DNA of 62,559 bases. Origin: Collinsella sp. AM17-1. GTDB lineage: Bacteria > Actinomycetota > Coriobacteriia > Coriobacteriales > Coriobacteriaceae. The translations under genes and the position numbers were made by a program. Below, piece by piece: positions 44,621-53,940 of the stretch. The DNA lies in assembly GCF_003470665.1 (NCBI RefSeq), contig NZ_QRJZ01000012.1:1-62559 (forward strand), given 5' to 3'. The notes below the pieces were generated by a model. The model was not told where the DNA came from and ran no database searches. It saw nothing but the letters and a program-made list of their open reading frames with translations. Position 1 is the first letter of the stretch. Every line of letters starts with the position of its first letter.

Positions 44621-45736
44621 CTACATCTCCTCCTTCACCAGCGCGGCAAACGCGGCCAGCACCTTGTCGTTTTCCTGCGGGGTGCCCACGGTAATGCGTA
44701 GGCAGTCCGCGAGCCCCGGCGCGTAGCTAAAGTCGCGCACCAAAATCGAATGCTCGTCGCGCAGACGCTCGCGCACGCGCGTGGCATGCGGCGTGCGCAC
44801 GAGCACAAAGTTCGCTGCGCTCGGCCATGCCTCCACGGGCATGCCCTCGGCAGCCATTGCACGCAGGGCGTACAACTCGCGCTCGCGCTCGGATGCGACC
44901 TGTGCCACCACAGGCGCATACGCATCGCGGGCACGCACGCAGGCAAGCGCGGCGGCCTGGCTCAGCACGTTAACCGAGTAGATTTGGCGAATCGCCGCAA
45001 ACACATCGATGACCTCGGGCGCCGCGATCACATAGCCCAGACGCGTGCCGGCGGCGCCAAACGCCTTGGACAGCGTATGCAGAATCACCAGGTTGGGATG
45101 CTCGGCGATAAGCCCCTGCGCCGTGGTAGCCGCGCCAAACGAATCGTCCGCAAACTCAACGTAGGCCTCGTCGACCATGACCATGCCGGGGCACGCATCG
45201 CACAGGGCCGCGACAAAGTCGAGCGGCGCCACGTCACCCGTGGGATTATTGGGCGAGGTCACGATCGCCAGATTGCACTCGGGAGCCGCTGCGAGCACAG
45301 CCGCTTGGTCGAGCTCAAAGGTCGCCGGGTCGCGCCACACATCGCGCACCTCGGTCTGACAAAGCGACGCAAAGAACGCGTACTCGCTAAAGCACGGCGG
45401 GCAGTTGAGCAGGGTCCGCCCCGCGCCGCCAAACGCCAGCAAGTAGTTATAGAGCAGCTCATCGCCGCCGTTTCCCGCGCAAATATTCTCACGCGCCACG
45501 CCATGCCAGGCAGCGAGCTCATCGCGCAGGTCGTTGGACATGGGATCGGGATAGCGGTTGAGCGGCGTGGCAGCCAAGGCCGCATCAACCGCCTCGCGCA
45601 CGCCAGCAGGTACGGGATAGGTGTTCTCGTTGGCCGAAAGATTGATGCGCGTGGGCGTAAAGTTGGGATCGTAGGGCTCGATACCGGCCAAGTAGGGCTG
45701 GACGAGCTCCTTCATGCGCGGCGTGAGTTCGGCCAT
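44621..45736 (-). CDS. hisC: histidinol-phosphate aminotransferase HisC
   Basis: 371-aa class I PLP aminotransferase. It shows INLSANENTYP, SPNNPTGDVAP, VDEAYVEFA and HTLSKAFGAAGTRLGY with the PLP-binding Lys. It is 1 nt from the hisD stop. The start at 45736 is preferred; the upstream extension overlaps hisD. Confidence 0.96.
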   Translation of the reverse strand: MAELTPRMKELVQPYLAGIEPYDPNFTPTRINLSANENTYPVPAGVREAVDAALAATPLNRYPDPMSNDLRDELAAWHGVARENICAGNGGDELLYNYLLAFGGAGRTLLNCPPCFSEYAFFASLCQTEVRDVWRDPATFELDQAAVLAAAPECNLAIVTSPNNPTGDVAPLDFVAALCDACPGMVMVDEAYVEFADDSFGAATTAQGLIAEHPNLVILHTLSKAFGAAGTRLGYVIAAPEVIDVFAAIRQIYSVNVLSQAAALACVRARDAYAPVVAQVASERERELYALRAMAAEGMPVEAWPSAANFVLVRTPHATRVRERLRDEHSILVRDFSYAPGLADCLRITVGTPQENDKVLAAFAALVKEEM

Positions 45737-45737
45737 G

Positions 45738-47174
45738 TTAGGCCTCCCCGCCGGTCGCGCCAGCGCCATCCGAGCCTGCAGCCGCCAGATCCACACCCTC
45801 GGCGACCGTCGCCACAGCGTCGCCCGGCCAGGCGACCTTGGTCAGGTCGGCCGCAGCCAGCGACTCGGCACTCACGGCATCCTCGCCCTGCTCTAACACG
45901 CGACGACGCAGGGCGGCAGAGAGCGCGTGCGCCCACAGGCCCTCGGCCTCGGCCAGGCGCTGCGTAGCGGGAGCGTCGGAGAGCAGACCCTCGGGCGTAT
46001 AGCAAATGACGCTCGAGCGCTTAACGAACTCTTCGACCGAAAGCGGGTTGGAGAACATGGCCGTGCCGCCGGTCGGCAGCGTGTGGTTGGGGCCGGCAAC
46101 ATAATCGCCAAGCGGCTCGGAGCTCCAAGCGCCCACAAAGATGGCGCCGGCGTTGCGAATGCCGCCAAGCAGGCCCATCGCATCCTTGCAGTGCAGCTCC
46201 AGGTGCTCGGGCGCCACGGTGTTCACGGCCTCGACGGCGGCAGCCATATCGGCGGCCACCACGATGGTGCCTTCGTTGTCGAGCGAAGCGCGCGTGATCT
46301 CGGCACGCGGCGACTGCGCCACCAGGATGTCGATGCCAGCCTCGACCTCGCGCGCAAACTGCTCGTCGCAAGTCACCAGATAGCAGGCTGCCAGCGGATC
46401 GTGCTCGGCCTGGGCCATCAGGTCTGCCGCGACCACCATAGGCTTGGCCGTGGCATCGGCCAGCACGCAGACCTCGGAGGGGCCAGCGACCATGTCGATT
46501 CCCACGTCGCCCGAGACAATCTGCTTGGCCGCGGCGACAAAGGCGTTGCCCGGACCGGTGATTTTATCGACACGCGGAATGGTCTCGGTACCGTACGCCA
46601 GCGCGGCCACGGCCTGAGCGCCGCCCACCATATAGATTTCGTCCACGCCGCCGAGCTTTGCCGCGGCAAGCGTGTAAGGGCTGATCAGGCCGTCTTTTTG
46701 CGGCGGGGTCACCATGACCACGCGCTTGACGCCGGCCACCTTGGCGGGAATGGCATTCATGAGCACCGTGGAGGGATACTGCGCGCGGCCGCCCGGCACA
46801 TAGATGCCGGCCGCCGCGAGCGGGGTCACCTTAACGCCGAGCATCGTGCCGTCCGGGCGTGTGGTAAACCAGCTCTGCTCGACCTCGCGCTGGTGGAACT
46901 CGCGAATCTGACGCGCGGCCTTCTCGAGCGCGGCGACAAAAGCCGGGTCGAGGCCCTCGAGCGCGGCATCGATCTGATCCTGCGGCAGACGGAAACTCTC
47001 CAGCTCAACACCGTCAAAACGCTGGCAGTAATCGCGCACCGCAGCATCGCCGTTGGCGCGCACGTTGGCCACGATATCGCGGGCGGCGTCGACGATGTTT
47101 TGCGGCAGCACGCCCTTGCGGTTGAGCTGGTTGGTAACGAGGCGCTCACCGGGAACAAGCTTGATGGTCTTCAT
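45738..47174 (-). CDS. hisD: histidinol dehydrogenase HisD
   Basis: 478 aa, NAD- and zinc-dependent oxidation of histidinol to histidine. It shows [51 protein letters not shown] and [15 protein letters not shown]. It is about 45 residues longer than the common 430 because of an Ala/Glu-rich C-terminal tail. Second gene of the operon, about 105 nt after hisZG. Confidence 0.96.
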   Translation of the reverse strand: MKTIKLVPGERLVTNQLNRKGVLPQNIVDAARDIVANVRANGDAAVRDYCQRFDGVELESFRLPQDQIDAALEGLDPAFVAALEKAARQIREFHQREVEQSWFTTRPDGTMLGVKVTPLAAAGIYVPGGRAQYPSTVLMNAIPAKVAGVKRVVMVTPPQKDGLISPYTLAAAKLGGVDEIYMVGGAQAVAALAYGTETIPRVDKITGPGNAFVAAAKQIVSGDVGIDMVAGPSEVCVLADATAKPMVVAADLMAQAEHDPLAACYLVTCDEQFAREVEAGIDILVAQSPRAEITRASLDNEGTIVVAADMAAAVEAVNTVAPEHLELHCKDAMGLLGGIRNAGAIFVGAWSSEPLGDYVAGPNHTLPTGGTAMFSNPLSVEEFVKRSSVICYTPEGLLSDAPATQRLAEAEGLWAHALSAALRRRVLEQGEDAVSAESLAAADLTKVAWPGDAVATVAEGVDLAAAGSDGAGATGGEA

Positions 47175-47279
47175 ATCGGTATCCCCTATCGGTCGAGGTT
47201 GTGTTCGAAAAACGAGAGGCCGGACGGCGGCGCCAGTCGGCCCGCAGCCCGGACGTTGGGGCGCCCGTGCGTGCTCGCG

Positions 47280-48995
47280 CTATTGTGCCGAGCCCGCAAC
47301 GGGCTCAAAATGCTTGTCCTTAACAGCCGCGGCCAGGCGATCGGCCAGGTTGCGAACGCGCGGGTCCAGGCGCGCGGCGCCCGGGTTGACAAAGAAGCGG
47401 GCCGTGCAGTCCATGATGCGGCCGGTGATGACCAAGTCGTTGTCGCGCAGCGTGGCACCAGTGGCGGTAATGTCCACGATGCGATCGGTCATGCCGACGA
47501 TGGGCCCCAGCTCGATATTGCCGTGCAGCGAAACGATGTCGGCGTTCACGCCGCGCTCGGCATACCAGGCACTCGCGATACGCGGGTACTTGGTTGCCAC
47601 GCGAAGCGACCCGCGGCGGGCATAGTTGCGCTCGGCCTGACCGGCGCGCCACGCGGGCTCCGCCTCGATAAAGGTGCACAGGCCGTAGCCCAAATCGACC
47701 AGCTGCAGCAGGTTGAGGTCGGCCTCGATGAGCGAGTCCCAACCGCAGATGCCGCAATCGGCACCGCCGCAGCCCACAAAGGCGGGTGCATCGCTGGGTC
47801 GCACGATGACAAACTCGATATCGCCGACCGTGCCCTCGCCGGCACGCGTGTCGCGGCCGCGCACAATCAGGTGACGGCCGGGGTCACGCAGCTCAGAGAC
47901 GTCCAGGCCCGCGGCCTCGAGCACGTCGAGCGTGTCGGCCTTAAGCGAGCCCTTGGGCACGGCGATACGCAGCGGGCCCTCGGCGCCACGGCCCGCAGCA
48001 TGGTCGCCATCGGAAGCGGCATCCTCGGCCGAGGTGCGCGCGGCCTCCAGGCGCTCGAGCGAAAAGGCGAAGCCCGCCGCCGGCACCTCGATACCGGCGC
48101 CAAATGCGCCGGTAAAGATGGAGTCATAGCGTCCGCCCGAACCGACCGGATCGGGCAAGCCGCCGGCATAGGCCTTAAAGACCAAGCCCGTGTAGTAATC
48201 GAAAGAGTTCATGATAGAGAAGTCGAACGACAGCACCTGGGCGTCCTCGGGTGCCAGGCCCTCGACCAGGGCACGCAGCTCGCGCGTCAGCGGCGCGACG
48301 ATACCGGCGGCCTCCAGCAGCGCGTCCACGCGGTCGAGTACCTCGGCACCGCCGTGCAGACGCGGCAACTCGCTAATGGCGGCCTTGACGGCATCGGACT
48401 CGGCGCTTGCCGCCACGCGGGCATCGAGGCCCACAAAGTCGTTGGCGTGCACACAGCGCAGGGCCTCGGCGGCCAGCTCGCGATCCTCGCACGCCGCGAG
48501 CAGCTCCTTAAACGGGCGTACGCTACCTGTGATAATGCGCGCATCGGGCAGTGCCAGCTTGCGCACGGCCTCGGCCACGAGCGAGACGATCTCGACATCG
48601 CCCGCGGTATCGCCCGCACCGATAAGCTCAAAGCCCAACTGTGTAAACTGGCGCGAACCACCGGCATTTCGCTGACACTCACGAACCACCGGCGCCTCGT
48701 AGCGAAGGCGCAGGGGCAGGTCGGCAGCGCGCATGCGGGTCGAAACCAGGCGTACGATCGGCAGCGTGTTGTCGGGACGGACCACCAACAAGCGGCCGTC
48801 GTCGTCAAAAAGCTTGAACGGAGTATCCGCGATGCGGCCGCCTTCCTCGAGCGAACCCTTGTCCTCGAGTAGCGGCGTCTCGACCGGAAGGTAATGATGC
48901 TCCCTGAAGCAGCCCTTCACCGTCAGCGCAATCTCCTCGCGCGCCTGAGCCTCCTCGGGCAATATGTCCCGGAATCCCCACGGTGTGGCCGTCAT
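47280..48995 (-). CDS. hisG: HisZ-HisG fusion: ATP phosphoribosyltransferase
   Basis: 571 aa. Residues about 1-330 are HisZ, a histidyl-tRNA-synthetase-like regulatory domain (TPWGFRDILPEEA, FDDDGRLLVVRPDNTLPI, SGGRYDSI, GFAFSLERLEAA). About 355-571 are a short-form HisG catalytic domain (LRIAVPKGSLKADTLDVLE, DIEFVIVRPSDAPAFV, GITDR-like GMTDRIVDITATGATLRDN). They are joined by an Asp/Ala linker. In most bacteria with short HisG these are two proteins in a hetero-octamer. First gene of the his operon. Confidence 0.93.
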   Translation of the reverse strand: MTATPWGFRDILPEEAQAREEIALTVKGCFREHHYLPVETPLLEDKGSLEEGGRIADTPFKLFDDDGRLLVVRPDNTLPIVRLVSTRMRAADLPLRLRYEAPVVRECQRNAGGSRQFTQLGFELIGAGDTAGDVEIVSLVAEAVRKLALPDARIITGSVRPFKELLAACEDRELAAEALRCVHANDFVGLDARVAASAESDAVKAAISELPRLHGGAEVLDRVDALLEAAGIVAPLTRELRALVEGLAPEDAQVLSFDFSIMNSFDYYTGLVFKAYAGGLPDPVGSGGRYDSIFTGAFGAGIEVPAAGFAFSLERLEAARTSAEDAASDGDHAAGRGAEGPLRIAVPKGSLKADTLDVLEAAGLDVSELRDPGRHLIVRGRDTRAGEGTVGDIEFVIVRPSDAPAFVGCGGADCGICGWDSLIEADLNLLQLVDLGYGLCTFIEAEPAWRAGQAERNYARRGSLRVATKYPRIASAWYAERGVNADIVSLHGNIELGPIVGMTDRIVDITATGATLRDNDLVITGRIMDCTARFFVNPGAARLDPRVRNLADRLAAAVKDKHFEPVAGSAQ

Positions 48996-49032
48996 CTGGT
49001 GAGCCTCCTCATGCTACGTTTCCTATAGAACG

Positions 49033-49060
49033 AAAAACCGGCATAGCTCCGCCGGTCTTC
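49033..49060 (-). terminator. hairpin with T-run upstream of the his operon
   Basis: ACCGGC (49037-49042) pairs with GCCGGT (49051-49056); on the minus strand TTTTT follows. It lies between the FrlC-like gene and hisZG, so it either ends the upstream operon or works as an attenuator for his. No histidine-rich leader peptide was seen. Confidence 0.6.
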
Positions 49061-49164
49061 TGGGTACTTTAGCATACTAGAGTGTTTGCGGGGAAAATCG
49101 TCGCTTGCAGCTCATAGCGTATTCATTTGGAAACATAGGGTAGGCTGCCGCAACCCAACCCCAC

Positions 49165-50001
49165 TTAGGCGCCAATCGCACGACGATACTCTGCCATTAC
49201 CTGCGCATCGGCAGCTGCGGGGTCGGCAAAATAGCGCCCGTCATAGGTCTCGGCCGAAACAACTCCGCGATAGCCGCGCGCCACCAGCCTATCCAGGTCG
49301 GCGCGCATGTCGCGGTTGCCGTCACCCCAGGCAAGATGCGTCGTGCCATCTGCCGCAACATCGACAAAATGCACGTGGGCGACATCATCGCCAAGCAGAT
49401 CGAAATAATCGTCGATAGTATCCCCCGCCACCGCCATGGCGCCCATATCCAGACATGCCTTAAGTGCCGGATGATCAACTGCCTCGATCATGCGCTTCGT
49501 GTCGGCCGCCGAGTTCACGATCATCGACTCAACTGGCTGCAGGGCCTCGAGCACCAGTCGCACGCCGCACTCTCCCGCATGCTCGGCAATCGCACGCAGC
49601 ATCGAGGCGCTGCGACCCCACGCGTCCTCGATCGGCTCGTTCAAAAATGCCCAGCCGCTCGAGACCATGACCTGCTCGGCTCCAAGTTCCGCCGCGATAT
49701 CTACAACGTTCTTAAAGTACGCGAGCGTGCGGGCACGCGCTTCATTCCCGCGCGCCGCGATATTCCACGGCTTGGGGTTGTTCTGTTCGGGACAAAGCCC
49801 CACAATCCGAACCCCATACCGCTGTGACAGCTCCCGCACCTGCTCGATCGAATCGTATCCATGGCAATCGACATACAGATGCATCGCCCCGGTCCAAAGC
49901 TCGCAACACGTGTAGCCCGAGGCCGCAGCCGAGGAAAAGAATTCCTCAAGGTCAAAATAACGATGGCTGATATTCATGACGGCAAGCTGCGGATACTCCA
50001 T
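49165..50001 (-). CDS. FrlC-like sugar phosphate isomerase/epimerase
   Basis: 278-aa TIM barrel of the AP-endonuclease-2/xylose-isomerase-like superfamily. By eye it resembles FrlC (fructoselysine 3-epimerase): SGYTCCELWTGAMHLYVDCHG, VRIVGLCPEQNNPKPWNIAARG, LVLEALQPVESMIVNSA, CLDMGAMAVAGD, HVHFVDVAADGTTHLAWGDG and VSAETYD. Metal-binding Glu, Asp, His and Glu are in place. Downstream of PTS operon 1; it probably interconverts an epimeric glycated amino acid for the deglycase. The start at 50001 has AAAGG with good spacing. Confidence 0.78.
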   Translation of the reverse strand: MEYPQLAVMNISHRYFDLEEFFSSAAASGYTCCELWTGAMHLYVDCHGYDSIEQVRELSQRYGVRIVGLCPEQNNPKPWNIAARGNEARARTLAYFKNVVDIAAELGAEQVMVSSGWAFLNEPIEDAWGRSASMLRAIAEHAGECGVRLVLEALQPVESMIVNSAADTKRMIEAVDHPALKACLDMGAMAVAGDTIDDYFDLLGDDVAHVHFVDVAADGTTHLAWGDGNRDMRADLDRLVARGYRGVVSAETYDGRYFADPAAADAQVMAEYRRAIGA

Positions 50002-50018
50002 CTTGTCCACCTTTCGGC

Positions 50019-50052
50019 AAAAGGGCGCCGCAGCACAATGTGCGCGACGCCC
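50019..50052 (-). terminator. hairpin between IID-1 and the FrlC-like gene
   Basis: GGGCGCCGC (50023-50031) pairs with GCGACGCCC (50044-50052), one mismatch; on the minus strand TTTT follows. Probably a partial terminator that lowers expression of the epimerase relative to the PTS. Confidence 0.55.
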
Positions 50053-50084
50053 CCTCTTACATTGTTTTAATTATGACGGATGCC

Positions 50085-50921
50085 CTACTGAACACCAAGC
50101 ACTCCAAAGAACGCGCCGGCGATACTCACGAGTAGGATCACGAGCATGATGAGCAGCGGATTCATCTTCTTCTTGAGCATGAGATAGACAATTCCAAACA
50201 GCCCCATCGTGACAAAGCCCGGGAAGATTCCGTTGAGCAGCTCGGCGAGCGTCTGAGCGCCATCGCCCGCGCCGACCATGAGCGGAATGTCCACGGTGAC
50301 CATCTCCATGGTCATAGCGCCGATCACCATGGCACCCATGATAGAGGCCATCTTGACGATCGTGTCCATAATGCCCGATTCCTGGACCTTGCTGATCATG
50401 TCCGAGCCAAAGCGATATCCCACAAACGTCAGCAGGTAACGGATGATGTAGTGGGGAACGTTGAACACGAGCAGGAACAAAATCGGGCCAAGAATAGAGC
50501 CCTGCAGCGCCAGCGACGTGCCGACACCCGTTGCCAAAATTCGCAGCGTACCCCAGTAGAAGGCATCGCCCACGCCGGACAGCGGTCCCATCAAAGCAAG
50601 CTTGACATTAGAGATCGCGCTCGTGTCAAAGTTATCTTCGGTGGCGTTGACTTCTTCCATTGCGGCAGCAATGGACATGGGGAGCGTCGAGATATACGGC
50701 GTGACGTTATAGAGCTCCATATGGCGCTTGAGTGCGGCCTTAAAGTCCGCATCCTGCGGATACAGCTTGCGAAGGATCGGCATAAGGGCCCACATAAAGC
50801 CGATATGGCCCATACGCTCGTAGTTCCAGGAATGCTCATAGGGAATCGAGCGCCAGAACAGCTTCTTAAGGTCTGCGCGGGAAATCAGCCCGTCGTAAGA
50901 AGACTCAAACTTAAAACTCAT
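50085..50921 (-). CDS. PTS mannose/fructose/sorbose family IID (operon 1)
   Basis: 278 aa. The IID family blocks are clear: LKKLFWRSIPYEHSWNYERM, GFMWALMPILRKLYP, ALMGPLSGVGDAFYWGT, and hydrophobic segments in the C-terminal half. With IIC it forms the membrane channel. It overlaps IIC by 11 nt, the same overlap as in operon 2. The start at 50921 follows GGGAGTGGG. Confidence 0.93.
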   Translation of the reverse strand: MSFKFESSYDGLISRADLKKLFWRSIPYEHSWNYERMGHIGFMWALMPILRKLYPQDADFKAALKRHMELYNVTPYISTLPMSIAAAMEEVNATEDNFDTSAISNVKLALMGPLSGVGDAFYWGTLRILATGVGTSLALQGSILGPILFLLVFNVPHYIIRYLLTFVGYRFGSDMISKVQESGIMDTIVKMASIMGAMVIGAMTMEMVTVDIPLMVGAGDGAQTLAELLNGIFPGFVTMGLFGIVYLMLKKKMNPLLIMLVILLVSIAGAFFGVLGVQ

Positions 50922-51702
50922 CGAACCCACTCCCAATCGCAGGATCCTCGGTTGCCGCTGCGGGCTGCTCCGCCTTTTTCTTGTCACCCAAAACCGTCAT
51001 CGCGACGACGATAATCGCGGCAAAGATCGCCACGCCAGTCGTGCTAATGCCAAAGTAGGCGACGAGGAAGAAGCCAGCGAAGAAGAACGGAGCCACTGTT
51101 TTGTTCATAATCATCTGCGCCAGCATCGCAAAGCCGAGTGCGGGCAAGAAGGCGGCGGCGACATCCATGCCGGTCTGAACGAAATCGGGGATGATGTTGA
51201 GCAGGCTGGCAACAGCATCGGCGCCAAAGAAGAATGCCAGGGGAATGATCAGCAGGCCGCACCAGCTCTGCGCGTAACCGGCGATGAGCATGTTGCGCGT
51301 GATGGCCTTGGTGTCTCCGTCCTCGACGTTTTTGTCGATACGGTGCACCAGCAGCAGCATGACCGGCTGGCCCAGGGCCGTATCGAGCGCCAGGACGATC
51401 GTTGCGATGGGAATGCCCAGGGTCAGGGCCGCCGAAGCGTCCGCGCCGGCCTGCATGGCAAGCGACACGCCCAGAATGGTTCCGGAAATCGTATCGGGCG
51501 GGTTATACGCACCGACCGAGATGGCACCGACCATGGCAAGCTCCATCGTGGCGCCCATAATGGTGCCGGTCACCACATCGCCCATGACAAGGCCGACCAA
51601 CGGTCCGAGCACAATGGGGCGCTGAAGGTAACTCGTACCGGTCAGCCACTCGGAATAGCCCAAAAGGGCAATCAGGAAAATCAGGATCGTCTTGATAACC
51701 AT
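50911..51702 (-). CDS. PTS mannose/fructose/sorbose family IIC (operon 1)
   Basis: 263-aa polytopic membrane subunit: RPIVLGPLVGLVMGDVVTG, GAISVGAYNPPDTISGTILG and GIPIATIVLALDTALGQP. About seven hydrophobic segments and a charged cytoplasmic C terminus. It moves the sugar conjugate together with IID. Only moderately similar to its operon 2 counterpart. Confidence 0.93.
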   Translation of the reverse strand: MVIKTILIFLIALLGYSEWLTGTSYLQRPIVLGPLVGLVMGDVVTGTIMGATMELAMVGAISVGAYNPPDTISGTILGVSLAMQAGADASAALTLGIPIATIVLALDTALGQPVMLLLVHRIDKNVEDGDTKAITRNMLIAGYAQSWCGLLIIPLAFFFGADAVASLLNIIPDFVQTGMDVAAAFLPALGFAMLAQMIMNKTVAPFFFAGFFLVAYFGISTTGVAIFAAIIVVAMTVLGDKKKAEQPAAATEDPAIGSGFDEF

Positions 51703-51710
51703 GACAGCCC

Positions 51711-52181
51711 CTAACCGATGACCTTTGCGGCATCAGTCTTCGCATCCGCCGGAATCATCTGAATGAACAGCTCATAGCCCTCGCCGAGTAGCTCCTTCAC
51801 GTAGGCCTCGTTCTCGGGCGTAAGGAATACGCTCGTCGAGACCTGGCGGGCATCCTCGCTAAAGGCCACATTGCCGAGGTTGATCTTCTTGACGCCCATC
51901 GCCTTGGCGACGGCACCGGCCTGTTGGATCGTCTCGCAAACCACGAAGAGCTTGTACTTGTCGGTCACACCGCTCTGGAGCGCCTTGACGGCATCCTCGG
52001 TGTTTTTGACGACGACCTTGCATCCTTCGGGCTTTGCAAGGGACAGGGCCTGCAGACGAAGCTTGTCGTTGAGGACCGTGTCGCTCACTAACAGGATGCA
52101 GTCGGCACCCAGAGCCGAGGTCCAGCTAACGGCAACCTGGCCGTGAAGCAGTCGATAGTCCACGCGAATCATCTGAATCAT
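51711..52181 (-). CDS. PTS mannose family IIB (operon 1)
   Basis: 156-aa cytoplasmic phosphotransfer domain. The phospho-acceptor His13 lies in IRVDYRLLHGQVAVSW. It passes phosphate from IIA to the incoming sugar. Other family blocks: GVKKINLGNVAFSEDARQVS and VFLTPENEAYVKEL. 16 nt downstream of IIA. Confidence 0.94.
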   Translation of the reverse strand: MIQMIRVDYRLLHGQVAVSWTSALGADCILLVSDTVLNDKLRLQALSLAKPEGCKVVVKNTEDAVKALQSGVTDKYKLFVVCETIQQAGAVAKAMGVKKINLGNVAFSEDARQVSTSVFLTPENEAYVKELLGEGYELFIQMIPADAKTDAAKVIG

Positions 52182-52197
52182 GATGTGCTCCTAACGA

Positions 52198-52614
52198 TTA
52201 AAACTCATCGAGTTCGGCCTGCCCCAGCAGGTCGTTGACGTACTTGACCTTGGTGTCGTCCGCCTCGACGATCTGGCGAATGGCCTCATCGATCGGGGTG
52301 GAGTCGGGCACGAACAGCAGCTGAATAAGGAGCGGCAGATTCATATTGGTCACCAGGTGCGTGTTGGGGCGCGTCTGGACGATCTTGGTGAACTCGTTGT
52401 TGACGCTGCCGCCAAAGAGGTCGGTGCAAACGACGACCTCATCGTCCGCGGCAAAGCCGTCCAGAATCGCTGCGGCCTCCTTGACCAGGTCCTCGTTTCC
52501 GTCGACATACATAGACAGCGCATGGACGTTCTCGCGCTCGCCCGAGAGTAGCCCAATGCTCTCGACGATTCCGGACGCAAAATGAGCATGGGATGCAACG
52601 ATGAACTGCCTCAT
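52198..52614 (-). CDS. PTS mannose family IIA (operon 1)
   Basis: 138 aa. The active His9 is in FIVASHAHFASGI, and VVCTDLFGGSVNNEF is the family turn region. It receives phosphate from HPr, which is not in this window. The start at 52614 follows AAAGGGG. About 68 percent of its end region (DDTKVKYVNDLL) matches IIA-2 by eye. Confidence 0.93.
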   Translation of the reverse strand: MRQFIVASHAHFASGIVESIGLLSGERENVHALSMYVDGNEDLVKEAAAILDGFAADDEVVVCTDLFGGSVNNEFTKIVQTRPNTHLVTNMNLPLLIQLLFVPDSTPIDEAIRQIVEADDTKVKYVNDLLGQAELDEF

Positions 52615-52644
52615 TCGATTCCCCTTTCTTGCGAACTTCGGCAT

Positions 52645-52673
52645 AAAAATGCCCGGACGCATGCGCCCGGGCA
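52645..52673 (-). terminator. terminator-like hairpin between deglycase 1 and IIA-1
   Basis: TGCCCGG (52650-52656) pairs with CCGGGCA (52667-52673); on the minus strand TTTTTA follows. Inside the operon, so probably a partial terminator that sets a high deglycase-to-PTS ratio. No equivalent exists in operon 2. Confidence 0.6.
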
Positions 52674-52708
52674 GGGTGCTTCTTGATCAGTAGCTAATTT
52701 GTCGCCGA

Positions 52709-53770
52709 TTAGTAATCGAACTGGTGATAGTAGCGACGGTAGTTGAGGTTGTGCTTGGTGACCGTCTCGTAGTAAGCGGCAAGGCGATCGGTGATCAGCG
52801 AGGAGAGGATCCACGGAGACACGATGACGCGGAACTCGTCGTCAAGGCCCGGGATGGCGAACTCGGCGGTGTCGATGATGTTGATGTCGGTGTCGCCGGT
52901 CACGCCGCGGGTCAGGAACGCGCGGACGCGCTCGTCGAGCTTGCGGTTCTCGTCCTCGCCCATGAACAGGAAGACCGGGACGCCGGGCTCCACGAGCTCG
53001 AGGGTGCCGTGGAAGAAGTCGGCCGAGGTGATGTAGCGGGTGCGCTTCCACTGCATCTCCTCCAGGATGCACATCGAGAACAGGATCGTCTCGCCCCACA
53101 GGGCACCGGAGCCGATGAACATGGTGTAGGGGGCCAGGGCGTACTTCTTGGCGAGCTCCTCGGCGCGCGGCTCGAAGCTCTTGCGGATGTCGACCAGGTG
53201 GGTCCAAACGTCCTTGGTCTGCTCGATGAACTTATCGAACTGCGGGAAGCAGCCGCGGCGGTTGAGCAGGCGCAGGCCGAAGCAGTCGGCGAGGTAGTAG
53301 CCCATCTCGCAGCCGCCGTTACCGTGATCGGAAGCCATCTTGACGCAGTTCTCGGCACCCACAGCCTGGCCGATGGGGCCCTCGGGCTTGGTCATGGCGT
53401 AGACGCGCACGCCCATGTCCTTCATCTTCTTGACGGCCTCGAGGACCTCGGGGGTGGTGCCGGACTCGGAGGCGGTGAGCACGACGGACTTCTCGGTCAT
53501 GCGCTTGTGGCCCATGACGTTCCACTCGGCGGCGTGGATCAGGTAGACCTCGAGGTCGCGGTCGCCGAACTTGTTCATGAGGTACTCGAGCTGCATGAGC
53601 TCGTCCCAGGTGCCGCCGACGCCCATCAGGAACACGGCGTCGTAGCCCTCGTCGGCGACCTTGTCGGCGAGCGCGGTCATCTTCTTGCCGGCCTCGTAGA
53701 CGTTCTTGCCGTCCTCGACGTAGCCCTCCTGGCTAAAGTGCATAATCTCGATCTTCTCGGTTTCCTTCAT
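52709..53770 (-). CDS. FrlB-like SIS-domain deglycase (operon 1)
   Basis: 353 aa with two SIS domains. It resembles fructoselysine-6-phosphate deglycase FrlB/GfrF, which splits the phosphorylated Amadori product into glucose 6-phosphate and the amino acid. Key matches: FLMGVGGTWDELMQ, TASESGTTPEVLEAV, and ITSADFFHGTLELVEPGVPV with the active-site Glu/His region, plus the terminal RRYYHQFDY. It is about 93 percent identical to the operon 2 copy (25 differences in 353 by eye). The start at 53770 follows AAAGGAAA. Confidence 0.9.
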   Translation of the reverse strand: MKETEKIEIMHFSQEGYVEDGKNVYEAGKKMTALADKVADEGYDAVFLMGVGGTWDELMQLEYLMNKFGDRDLEVYLIHAAEWNVMGHKRMTEKSVVLTASESGTTPEVLEAVKKMKDMGVRVYAMTKPEGPIGQAVGAENCVKMASDHGNGGCEMGYYLADCFGLRLLNRRGCFPQFDKFIEQTKDVWTHLVDIRKSFEPRAEELAKKYALAPYTMFIGSGALWGETILFSMCILEEMQWKRTRYITSADFFHGTLELVEPGVPVFLFMGEDENRKLDERVRAFLTRGVTGDTDINIIDTAEFAIPGLDDEFRVIVSPWILSSLITDRLAAYYETVTKHNLNYRRYYHQFDY

Positions 53771-53820
53771 GGCTTTTCCTTTCTGTCCTGCACGCAACTC
53801 TATACATCGCGTTTCTTTTC

Positions 53821-53902
53821 GATACCAATTATAGACATACACCTAACGTGTTTTTAATACCACTTATCAATCTATTTCAATCCTCGGTGAACGGTCGAAA
53901 TT
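53821..53902 (-). promoter_or_regulatory. operon 1 promoter/operator region
   Basis: Three motifs also found at 60169-60250: GATACCAATTATAG (53821), TAATACCACTTATCAATCTA (53855) and CGGTGAACGGTCGAAATT (53885). From the first ATACC to GAACGG is 67 bp in both regions. On the minus strand a perfect TATAAT (53828-53833) lies right beside the TTGGTATC half-site, and GTGGTATTA covers the -35 zone: the layout of a repressor-blocked promoter. Confidence 0.65.
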
Positions 53903-53940
53903 CTCTGGTGAGTGGTATTAAATTAGAATTGAATGTATAG

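Noticed and set aside
48996..49164. Histidine attenuator with a His-rich leader peptide
   Set aside because: No short ORF with consecutive His codons was found; the hairpin is kept only as a terminator-like element.
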